Assembly (NCBI GenBank): GCA_027017025.1
Contig: JALURH010000092.1
Location: forward strand, 1 to 13,520
DNA length: 13,520 nucleotides
From: Thermofilaceae archaeon
Lineage (GTDB): Archaea > Thermoproteota > Thermoprotei > Thermofilales > Thermofilaceae
Direction of reading: 5' to 3'
In this document: piece by piece, positions 6,183 through 12,353 of the stretch
How positions within the stretch are numbered: the first letter of the stretch is position 1
Layout of the letters: every line of letters starts with the position of its first letter
Program-made: the position numbers and the translations under genes
Notes under the pieces: generated by a model
Seen by the model: only the letters and a program-made list of their open reading frames with translations
Database searches by the model: none
Told to the model about the DNA's origin: nothing

Positions 6183-6944
6183 TTATGTTAAATCTCCACA
6201 TGTACAATATATTTCGTGTAGCATATCATAAAGCTCTTCTAATCCCTCTCCCGTTCTTGCAGAAACTTTAGGTATACGTGTTGCTACCTTAAACTCGTCT
6301 AGAACATGTAGTATTAATTCTGCTATCTCGGTATAGACTCCCTCAAGTTTTCCCAATTCTATTTTGAGGATAGCTGTATCTCTGAGTATCCTATATATTT
6401 CCTCCGAGGAAACTATATCACTTTTATTTAAAACTGGAACAGTATCAACATTAAGTCGCATCTGCACTACTAAGGACATTAATCTTAGTGAAGCTACATC
6501 CTGGGGTCTAGAAGTCAAGAGAGGATCGTAGATTAATGTAATTACTGGATAACCTATTTTCTTAAATGCATCAATAAATAAAGGTCCAGCATCTCTGAAT
6601 AGGAAAAGCTCCATTTGGCCGGGTGTATCTACAATTATATAATGTGTAGGTAAGTTAGATATTTTATCTCTAATTTCGTCCACATATCTTACTAAGATAT
6701 CTATACTCTTGATGAGAGCACCATTGGGTCCTAAACCATATTCCCTCATTACACTGTCCACTGTTACATATTCTCTAACATCAATATCTGGATTATAGGG
6801 CAAAGTTATTACTCCTGGATCCAAGTTTATATAGCTAACTTCTATAAGTTGCTTTTTCCTAATCCACTCGCCTAGAGCATGTGTTAAGCTTGTTTTACCA
6901 CAACCAGCTGGTCCTAACATTACTACAATTTCCTTTAAAGCCAT
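6183..6944 (-). CDS. GPN-loop GTPase
   Basis: 253-residue GTPase of the GPN family, whose eukaryotic members assemble RNA polymerase II; the archaeal role is not settled. Visible are Walker A GPAGCGKT (11-18), the diagnostic GPN loop LGPNGAL (71-77) that completes the active site across the dimer, G3 DTPGQ (106-110), and G4 NKSD (173-176). The region NLDPGVITLPYNPDIDVREYV matches the family's conserved N-terminal segment. Length is normal (about 250-260). A TATA element 32-41 nt before the ATG predicts a nearly leaderless mRNA. It converges with orc1 with a 12-nt gap. Confidence 0.94.
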   Translation of the reverse strand: MALKEIVVMLGPAGCGKTSLTHALGEWIRKKQLIEVSYINLDPGVITLPYNPDIDVREYVTVDSVMREYGLGPNGALIKSIDILVRYVDEIRDKISNLPTHYIIVDTPGQMELFLFRDAGPLFIDAFKKIGYPVITLIYDPLLTSRPQDVASLRLMSLVVQMRLNVDTVPVLNKSDIVSSEEIYRILRDTAILKIELGKLEGVYTEIAELILHVLDEFKVATRIPKVSARTGEGLEELYDMLHEIYCTCGDLT

Positions 6945-6975
6945 ACTAATCCAGATAAAAAAGTCCTAAGGCGTA

Positions 6976-6985
6976 GATATATTTG
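6976..6985 (-). promoter_or_regulatory. TATA box of the GPN GTPase gene
   Basis: CAAATATATC on the minus strand lies 32-41 nt before the ATG at 6944, so the mRNA start is expected only a few bases before the start codon. Confidence 0.55.
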
Positions 6986-7060
6986 ACAGAAAGACACCAC
7001 CAGTAGAAAAATTAAATTTGGACTGGATATCATAAATCTCGGGCCCGTAGCGCAGCAGGA

Positions 7061-7086
7061 TTACCCCAGGAGAGAGGAGTACTGAA
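7061..7086 (+). other. Non-canonical D-loop intron of tRNA-Arg(CCU), about 26 nt
   Basis: The D-loop is too long by about 26 nt. CAG (7056-7058) pairs with CTG (7082-7084), and TAC (7062-7064) with GTA (7079-7081), leaving bulges GA^T (7059-7061) and AA^A (7085-7087). The spliced D-loop would be AGCAGGAA with G18G19 kept. The central helix has only 3 bp, so the exact ends could shift by a base. Confidence 0.7.
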
Positions 7087-7103
7087 AGCGCGGCGGCCTC
7101 CTA

Positions 7104-7119
7104 TGGGGTTTGCGGAGAT
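7104..7119 (+). other. Canonical intron of tRNA-Arg(CCU), 16 nt, position 37/38
   Basis: CTCC (7098-7101) pairs perfectly with GGAG (7114-7117). The bulges are TA^T (7102-7104) and AT^A (7118-7120). Splicing gives the anticodon loop CTCCTAA. The 3' bulge AT^A is shared with both tRNA-Ser introns. Confidence 0.9.
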
Positions 7120-7125
7120 AGCCGC

Positions 7126-7159
<34 letters not shown>

Positions 7160-7182
7160 TTTATTTTCCTAAAATAATTCCT

Positions 7183-8058
7183 ATGTTAACTCTTTTTAGG
7201 GTATTTGGTCTTGATTTAGTGATGCTTAGATCTATTGCCAGACTTACTAGAATTGATCATGGCATTATGACGGCATTTGCTACATTTGCAGGCATTTATG
7301 CTGTGAGGGGGTTCAGCTTTTTCAACTGGAAAATTTTTCTCTTAGGAGGGCTTTCTTCATTGTTTATTGAAATGGGGCTTTTTGTTTTTAACGATATATT
7401 TAACATAGAGGAGGATAAGGTAAATGATCCCTCGAGGCCTCTCGTAACTGGTGAGATTAATATCGAAACAGCATATTTCATCGGTATATTTTCTCTCATA
7501 GCTGGTACCATATTAAGCATATTTCTAGGATTTATCCCCTTTTTGATAATAATAGTAGCTATTGTAACGGGAATGTTATATAATATTGGACTTAAGAAAA
7601 CTGGATTTATTGGTAACATTATAGTGGCATTTGATACAGCTTTACCATTCCTCTACGGAGCTTCTATAGTAGGAAGAGAATTTGGGGAGAAGATCATACT
7701 CTTCTACTCGATAGCGTTTACAGCCACTTTAGGAAGAGAGATAGTAAAGGGTATAAGAGACATGAGGGGGGATTCTCGAGTAAACATTAGGACCGTAGCT
7801 TTAATGTATGGACCGAGAATTGCTTCTATACTGGCTGCATTTTTTATGTTTATAGCAGTGATTTTAAGCTTCATAGCTTTTCCTTACGTTAGGAACATTG
7901 TTTGGTACGCTGTATTAATTGGTGTGACAGATATAGTTTTCATAGTATCCTCCATGTTGATAGTCTTCAAACCAGAAATTGATGTAGCTGGAAAGGTAAG
8001 GAAGATAACACTCTTCGGCATGCTTCTCGGTATACTGGGTTTTGCTGGTACTGCATAG
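7183..8058 (+). CDS. UbiA-family prenyltransferase, probable digeranylgeranylglyceryl phosphate synthase
   Basis: 291-residue polytopic membrane enzyme with about eight or nine TM helices. In archaea this family makes digeranylgeranylglyceryl phosphate, the second ether-bond step of membrane lipid synthesis. The two Asp-rich substrate/Mg motifs are present: NDIFNIEEDKVNDPSRP (70-86, in the place of NDxxDxxxDxxxxPxRP) and GIRDMRGD (190-197). In the first motif the middle Asp is Asn (N74). The DGGGP role is inferred from family and length; another UbiA role is possible. The true start may be the GTG/ATG at 7219/7222, because most relatives begin about ten residues before the LTRIDHG-like segment. 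It starts 24 nt after tRNA-Arg on the same strand with no strong promoter of its own. Confidence 0.88.
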   Translation: MLTLFRVFGLDLVMLRSIARLTRIDHGIMTAFATFAGIYAVRGFSFFNWKIFLLGGLSSLFIEMGLFVFNDIFNIEEDKVNDPSRPLVTGEINIETAYFIGIFSLIAGTILSIFLGFIPFLIIIVAIVTGMLYNIGLKKTGFIGNIIVAFDTALPFLYGASIVGREFGEKIILFYSIAFTATLGREIVKGIRDMRGDSRVNIRTVALMYGPRIASILAAFFMFIAVILSFIAFPYVRNIVWYAVLIGVTDIVFIVSSMLIVFKPEIDVAGKVRKITLFGMLLGILGFAGTA

Positions 8059-8070
8059 TGTACAAAAGTA

Positions 8071-8079
8071 TATTTATAA
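8071..8079 (+). promoter_or_regulatory. TATA box of the OSTC-like gene
   Basis: TATTTATAA lies about 32-40 nt before the ATG at 8111 and just after the UbiA stop. The ribosome-binding site GAGGTG (8099-8104) precedes the ATG by 6 nt, so the leader is short. Confidence 0.5.
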
Positions 8080-8110
8080 CGTAGCTTTTTCAAGTCTAGA
8101 GGTGTATCCT

Positions 8111-8476
8111 ATGAGTAAAATATTTGATAGACTCTCACGGCTTCTCGAAAAATACCTAAGCCTGAGGAACATAGTTTTCTTAATAGTTATTTGGAGCATC
8201 GTTATAGCTTCAGGCTTAATATATGTGATAGTTTATAAGCCTCCACCGATGATTGGATCTGGATTTGTGATTCGTGACCCTAATTCCCAAACAGTAAGTG
8301 AAGTTATAGTTGTATCTTTTAGCTATGGTGTTGGTCTCTTAGGTTTATGGTTGATCTATACCTCCACAAAGTATAGATACAGACACAGTTATCTCTCAAT
8401 ACTATTGGTGGGGGGAATAGTGCTAGCTATACTCTCTATTCTAATGCTATCAGCGATATATAACATGAAAATCTAG
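8111..8476 (+). CDS. Three-TM protein resembling OST subunit OSTC/DC2 (OST3/OST6 family)
   Basis: 121-residue membrane protein with TM helices at about 21-42, 63-83 and 95-117, and a basic linker TKYRYRHSY between the last two. The segment SGLIYVIVYKPPPMIGS (34-50) closely matches, from memory, the eukaryotic OSTC/DC2 segment GGIIYDVIVEPPSVGSM at the end of its first TM helix. TM2 (SEVIVVSFSYGVGLLGLW) and TM3 match in order and character. OSTC is an accessory subunit that links STT3 to the translocon. The archaeal STT3 homolog AglB lies 1.5 kb downstream on the same strand. The upstream in-frame ATG at 8042 is rejected, since 8111 has a proper ribosome-binding site. The assignment is an inference from sequence pattern and context; a generic membrane protein is the alternative. 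Confidence 0.66.
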   Translation: MSKIFDRLSRLLEKYLSLRNIVFLIVIWSIVIASGLIYVIVYKPPPMIGSGFVIRDPNSQTVSEVIVVSFSYGVGLLGLWLIYTSTKYRYRHSYLSILLVGGIVLAILSILMLSAIYNMKI

Positions 8477-8479
8477 GTA

Positions 8480-9094
8480 ATGTTTTCTAAAAAAATTATT
8501 TTAAATAAAAAAATAATTAAGCTGGTTTATGGACCATCACAATCATTTAAAACATTATTCGTTTTAAGTTGCCTAAAAAACACCAAAGAAAAAGCCTATA
8601 TAGCGTTGGGTAAACATAGATTTTATTTACCCAAGGGCTTCAAAATTTTCTCCCCCAAGGATATAGTTGAAGAAATAGATATCATGCTTCGATTACCATT
8701 AGAGCTAGGATATGGATATACTATAGTATATGATGGGTACGGAGCAAATTTGCAGGCAGCTAGAGCATTATTCAGGGAAAGTGCAATTATGAGGGTTTCT
8801 TTTTCTATAAATTTCTTAGCGAAGCGTTATAACCTTGAATATGGCTATAACTTTATTATTATAGGAGTAGAACTACCCTCAGGTAAGCCCATGTTTTGGA
8901 GAACATTATCACAGATCATAGATGTTGTGCTAAGGACAAGATTATATGAGGAAGAACGAAAACTCGTAATCGAGATGCTCAATAGAAACCTAGAATTACT
9001 TAGAAGAGATATAATAAATCTAGATGAGCTTCTGGAGGTGAGTAATGAAGTATTTAAGAGATCTTCAGGAAAGAATAAAGCTCAGTACATGTAG
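8480..9094 (+). CDS. RecA/RadA-like P-loop protein with altered Walker A
   Basis: 204 residues. LVYGPSQSFKTLFVLSCL (15-32) looks like the first strand and P-loop of a RecA-type ATPase, with GPSQSFKT at 18-25. The glycine before the invariant lysine (K24) is Phe (F23), unlike GxxxxGK[ST]. TIVYD (81-85) fits Walker B. YNFIIIGVELPSGKPMFWRTLSQIIDVVLRTR resembles the RadA C-terminal strand and loop region. It lacks the N-terminal DNA-binding domain of RadA, as do RadB and aRadC paralogs. The C-terminus (about 155-200) is a charged helix. It begins 3 nt after the OSTC-like gene, and its last 50 nt overlap the next gene. Function unknown; ATP binding is likely, hydrolysis uncertain. Confidence 0.7.
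   Translation: MFSKKIILNKKIIKLVYGPSQSFKTLFVLSCLKNTKEKAYIALGKHRFYLPKGFKIFSPKDIVEEIDIMLRLPLELGYGYTIVYDGYGANLQAARALFRESAIMRVSFSINFLAKRYNLEYGYNFIIIGVELPSGKPMFWRTLSQIIDVVLRTRLYEEERKLVIEMLNRNLELLRRDIINLDELLEVSNEVFKRSSGKNKAQYM
9034..9041 (+). promoter_or_regulatory. Strong ribosome-binding site inside the RecA-like gene
   Basis: GGAGGTGA stands 3 nt before the ATG at 9045. It lies within the coding sequence of the preceding gene and fixes the start of the RuvX-like gene, giving a real 50-nt overlap and probable translational coupling. Confidence 0.75.
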
Positions 9095-9641
9095 GAGAAA
9101 TCTTCCTACTTTGGTACGCGTAGTAAAGGAATTAGGGTTAAAAAATGCTGAAATCGTATATACCGATTTTCCTAACACAATTAGAATACCATGTGATATA
9201 CTTGATTCACCTTGTAAATCCCTCCTTACATCACTTATGATATCTTCATACACGGTTTCTTCACATAGGGATAGGGTATTTATAGGATTAGATCCTGGTG
9301 AAACTAATATAGGTATAGCGGTTTTAGTAAACGAATACATAGTTTACAGAGATGTTTTTAGAAACCTCGATTTACTGCTAATGTGTTTCTCCGAGTTAAG
9401 AAAATTTTCTCCCTTCAAAAGTTATAAAGTGTTCATAGGTTCATCCCCAGGGGTAAAGGGAATTGTAGATATATTAGTTGAGAAACTTATAGAGTATTCT
9501 TTCGATATTCTCATAATTGATGAAGAAAATCTACCACATGCAATGGTTACATACCCAGTTATTATTGAGGATAATAGACATATCATTGATGCACTCAGAG
9601 TTGTTTTAGCTGGTATATCTGAAGAAGAAAGACTAAAATAG
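9045..9641 (+). CDS. RuvX/YqgF-like RNase H-fold protein
   Basis: 198 residues. After an N-terminal extension of about 76 residues comes a pattern typical of the YqgF/RuvX branch of the RNase H-like fold: FIGLDPGETNIGIAVL (79-94, catalytic-type D83), YKVFIGSSPGVKG (127-139, in the place of the family's ivvGlP strand), ILIIDEENLPHAMV (155-168, matching the DER-type strand with E160), and HIIDALRVVLAG (179-190, D182). Bacterial YqgF acts in rRNA processing and is related to RuvC resolvase. In archaea a nuclease or nucleic-acid-binding role can only be inferred. It overlaps the RecA-like gene by 50 nt, so the two products probably work together. The first 40 residues are not recognisable. Confidence 0.72.
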   Translation: MKYLRDLQERIKLSTCRRNLPTLVRVVKELGLKNAEIVYTDFPNTIRIPCDILDSPCKSLLTSLMISSYTVSSHRDRVFIGLDPGETNIGIAVLVNEYIVYRDVFRNLDLLLMCFSELRKFSPFKSYKVFIGSSPGVKGIVDILVEKLIEYSFDILIIDEENLPHAMVTYPVIIEDNRHIIDALRVVLAGISEEERLK

Positions 9642-9645
9642 ACTT

Positions 9646-9656
9646 GTATATAAAAT
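9646..9656 (+). promoter_or_regulatory. Possible TATA box upstream of the zinc-ribbon gene
   Basis: GTATATAAAAT lies just after the RuvX-like stop, 71 nt before the GTG at 9727. A start site near 9680 would leave a leader of about 45 nt. Confidence 0.4.
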
Positions 9657-9726
9657 AGGTGATAGTTAGTGAAAGTTTCTGTTAAGGTAGTCATTATTTT
9701 TAGGACCTAGAACTACTATTAACACT

Positions 9727-9885
9727 GTGCCTTTCAGAGTTATATGCCATAATTGTAATCGTGTCCTGTATAATGGAAAAAAGCCCCCAAATTTAACTCG
9801 AATATATTTGAGGTTCGGAGGTAGATGCCCACGTTGCCTTCGTCCACTTTCAAAGACTCCCGTAAGTATAAGTATTAGACGATAA
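9727..9885 (+). CDS. Small zinc-ribbon protein (52 residues)
   Basis: A GTG-started frame gives 52 residues with two CxxC knuckles: CHNC (7-10) and CPRC (34-37). It opens PFRVICHNCNRVLY and is basic at the C-terminus (SISIRR). This is the form of small crenarchaeal zinc ribbons found near nucleic-acid or transcription proteins. No specific function can be assigned. No Shine-Dalgarno sequence precedes the GTG, but an in-frame stop lies upstream (9688-9690) and the coding pattern starts here. It lies between the RuvX-like gene (85-nt gap) and aglB (77-nt gap). Its stop codon is within the left arm of an 11-bp inverted repeat. Confidence 0.72.
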   Translation: MPFRVICHNCNRVLYNGKKPPNLTRIYLRFGGRCPRCLRPLSKTPVSISIRR

Positions 9886-9911
9886 AATTAGGTCTAAGAG
9901 CCTAATTTTAT
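9882..9911. repeat. 11-bp perfect inverted repeat overlapping the aglB TATA box
   Basis: Arms ATAAAATTAGG (9882-9892) and CCTAATTTTAT (9901-9911) are separated by 8 nt. The left arm includes the stop codon of the zinc-ribbon gene, and the right arm enters the aglB TATA box. It may be a terminator hairpin for the upstream unit or an operator for aglB. Confidence 0.75.
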
Positions 9912-9915
9912 ATAC
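9906..9915 (+). promoter_or_regulatory. TATA box of aglB
   Basis: TTTTATATAC lies about 48-57 nt before the chosen ATG (9963), giving a leader of about 20-30 nt that carries GGTGA (9952-9956). Confidence 0.6.
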
Positions 9916-9962
9916 GGCACATTACTTTAGCACATTTTGGAGTTCATAGCTGGTGAATGAGA

Positions 9963-12164
9963 ATGAAATTTAAGAAAATAGTATCTAGCACTGGAAAAAG
10001 TGTTATGAACTATATAGCACTCATATTAGAGAACCTCGGAGATAGGAGAGCTGTTATATCGGTAATTCTATTGTTAGCATTCCTTTTTACCTTTCTAGCC
10101 AGAATAGCTCCCATGAAATGGGGCATATATCTAAACGAGTTTGACCCCTATTATGAATACTATTTAGCTGAGACCTTACTAAGGAAGGGGAGAGGAGATG
10201 TTGTCAAAGGTATTATGTGGTGGTTCCATTGGTGGCTAGAGAATCCTAAACCCAGGGATATGTTATTTTGGGCTCCTCATGGAAGGGATATTAGACGCAC
10301 TAGTCAGCCTGGAGCAGCCATTTTTTCTTCTGTAGTATACTCTGTCCTTAAACTATTAGTTCCTGAAATAGATTTATACACTGTTCACGCTTTCATTCCA
10401 CCCGTTGGAGCCGCTTTAGCGGTCTTCTTTATATATTTACTTGGTAAAGAATTACATAGTTTAAGCGCTGGAATAATATCTGCTGTTCTTATCTCAGTTA
10501 GTTGGTCATTCATGTATCGAACAAATTTTGGAGCTAAGCATGAAGGTATTGCTATACCCTTTATGATTCTATCTTTCTATTTCTTTCTAAAGGCATACAG
10601 AAAAAACTCTATACTTTATGCAGTGATTTCGGGGTTAGCTGTAGGTGGTATAGTTCTTTCCTGGGGTGCATACTTATACCCGTGGAATCTTCTAGCACTG
10701 ATAGCTGTAGTATGGATGCTTCTCCATCCAAGTGATACAAGACTAGTTAAAACCTATCTTATAGAGAATTTGATAGCGCAATTCTTCGTAGCTATAGTAC
10801 CACGTTTTGGTCCAGAAATAGCATTTACCTCAGTAGCCTCCATCCTACCGAATATAGGTAATATTGCCGCTATTCTAATCCTACTGGGTATCCTAGCTCC
10901 TCTAACTAGTAGAAAAACACTTAGAAAGATTTTTCCCGCAGCAACTTTGGGTATAGCAGCGCTCCTCCTTATTACGTGGCAACTCGGATTCCTAACAAGT
11001 CTCTCAGGTAGAATAATGGCTGTAGTTTTTCCTTTATGGCGCGAAGTAGGTGTAACCACAGTAGCTGAACATGCAATACCAACATGGATGATGATTTACA
11101 ACGATTATCAATCTGGCATACTCTTCGGTTTACTTGGAATGCTTATATACCTGTTTAAAGCGGGAAGAGATCTAAGAGCATTAATGATTTCGCTTCTCTT
11201 CCCAACTGCACTCTATGCAGCTAGCTCTATGGCTAGATTAACTCTTCTTCTTGCTCCAATCTTAGCTATTACTGCATCCATAGGGTTTACAGAGATAATC
11301 TGGAAATTAGTTGATCTCTTAGTATGGAAACCCAGTAGCAGGCTTAAAAAGAGTTATAGTAAAGAGCTCGTTGTAGTAGCAATAATCCTCATAATCGCTA
11401 TTTTCTCTCCCTCTGTGCTTTCCACAAAATCTATCGTGAATTCGCATCAACCACCCCTAATTCTGACCTCTACAATACCCTTAGTACGTTACAATTATGA
11501 ATATATGGATTGGATTTCGGCTTTAGAATGGATAAAGGAAAACGTTCCAAAGGACGCAGTTATTGCTACCTGGTGGGATTATGGATACTGGATCTCAGTA
11601 AATACCCGACGGAAAACTACCTGTGATAATTCAACTCTAAATACAAAACAAATACAGAAAATTGCAGAGGCCTTTATGTCTCCTGAAGAAAAAGCTATTG
11701 AAATATTCAGGGAACTTAATGCCAGCTATGTTGTAGTTTTTGAGCCTTTCCAGAAAGTATATATGCCCTATTTGGGCATTAACCTCTACTTCTCTATGCT
11801 CCATCCAGCCCTAGGAGGGGATTTAGCCAAAAGTGCTATGATGTTAAGATGGATCGGTCGTGATCCTAAAAATTATCTTTATGGTTACGGTACAGGACAA
11901 TATGCTTATATTGAACAACGGGGTTATAAGGTGTACATACTTGTTCCAAAAGATACGCCAGAGGCCTTAAACGCTACGCTATACAAACTTCTTTTCGCTA
12001 AGAATGAGAAACATATTGCTTATGTTCATGAAGAAATACTAGGACAGAAATTACCAATGTATAATGGACCTGTATACACCATCGAGCAACCTAAGTACTT
12101 CGAGCTCGTATTCGTGTCAGAGCCTAACGGGTGGGTAAAAGTTTTTAAAATAAACTACCCGTAA
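9963..12164 (+). CDS. aglB: Oligosaccharyltransferase catalytic subunit STT3/AglB
   Basis: 733-residue membrane enzyme that transfers a lipid-linked glycan to Asn in N-X-S/T sequons on the outer membrane face. The N-terminal half has about 11-13 TM helices, and the soluble C-terminal domain starts near residue 505. Motifs: the first loop Asp in EFDPYYEYY (D61), the second loop motif FGAKHEG (H193, E194) in place of the usual DxD/DxE, TTVAEH (365-370, the TIxE/SVSE-type element), and WWDYG (537-541), which recognises the +2 Ser/Thr. Two ATGs lie six bases apart. GGTGA (9952-9956) directly abuts the first (9957) and is 6 nt from the second (9963), so the second is preferred. It converges with nop10, with 5 nt between the stops. 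Confidence 0.95.
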   Translation: MKFKKIVSSTGKSVMNYIALILENLGDRRAVISVILLLAFLFTFLARIAPMKWGIYLNEFDPYYEYYLAETLLRKGRGDVVKGIMWWFHWWLENPKPRDMLFWAPHGRDIRRTSQPGAAIFSSVVYSVLKLLVPEIDLYTVHAFIPPVGAALAVFFIYLLGKELHSLSAGIISAVLISVSWSFMYRTNFGAKHEGIAIPFMILSFYFFLKAYRKNSILYAVISGLAVGGIVLSWGAYLYPWNLLALIAVVWMLLHPSDTRLVKTYLIENLIAQFFVAIVPRFGPEIAFTSVASILPNIGNIAAILILLGILAPLTSRKTLRKIFPAATLGIAALLLITWQLGFLTSLSGRIMAVVFPLWREVGVTTVAEHAIPTWMMIYNDYQSGILFGLLGMLIYLFKAGRDLRALMISLLFPTALYAASSMARLTLLLAPILAITASIGFTEIIWKLVDLLVWKPSSRLKKSYSKELVVVAIILIIAIFSPSVLSTKSIVNSHQPPLILTSTIPLVRYNYEYMDWISALEWIKENVPKDAVIATWWDYGYWISVNTRRKTTCDNSTLNTKQIQKIAEAFMSPEEKAIEIFRELNASYVVVFEPFQKVYMPYLGINLYFSMLHPALGGDLAKSAMMLRWIGRDPKNYLYGYGTGQYAYIEQRGYKVYILVPKDTPEALNATLYKLLFAKNEKHIAYVHEEILGQKLPMYNGPVYTIEQPKYFELVFVSEPNGWVKVFKINYP

Positions 12165-12169
12165 GTCCA

Positions 12170-12349
12170 CTATTTAGTACCCATTAACATAAGTTTCATT
12201 TTTCTCCTATATTCTCCATATGGGTCCTCAGGAGAAAACTTAGGAGGGTGCGGAACTCTCACCTTCCCTCCACAGTATGGACATTTATCCTGCTTTAACG
12301 TATACCTATGACATTCTATACATTTTCTAAGAAGACCTCTTCTCCCCAA
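12170..12349 (-). CDS. nop10: H/ACA RNP protein Nop10
   Basis: 59-residue protein with a zinc ribbon and helix that binds the Cbf5 catalytic domain. From TTG at 12349 the product starts MGRRGLLRKCIECHRYTL, continues through CPYCGGKV, and ends with the invariant Nop10 stretch HPPKFSPEDPYGEYRRKMK. Four zinc cysteines (C10, C13, C23, C26) are present. No ATG or GTG is available in this frame downstream of the aIF2-alpha stop (12354-12356), so TTG, 4 nt after that stop, is the likely start. aIF2-alpha-nop10 is a conserved archaeal operon. The partner Cbf5 is encoded about 7.5 kb away in the same window. Confidence 0.93.
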   Translation of the reverse strand: MGRRGLLRKCIECHRYTLKQDKCPYCGGKVRVPHPPKFSPEDPYGEYRRKMKLMLMGTK

Positions 12350-12353
12350 GGCA

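Noticed and set aside
8042..8110. Upstream ATG start for the OSTC-like gene
   Set aside because: It overlaps the UbiA 3' end and runs through the TATA region. The ATG at 8111 has GAGGTG at the right distance, and the homology begins after it.
11088..11150. C/D box sRNA suggested by ATGATGA inside aglB
   Set aside because: No D box (CTGA) lies at a suitable distance, and the bases are ordinary coding sequence of aglB.
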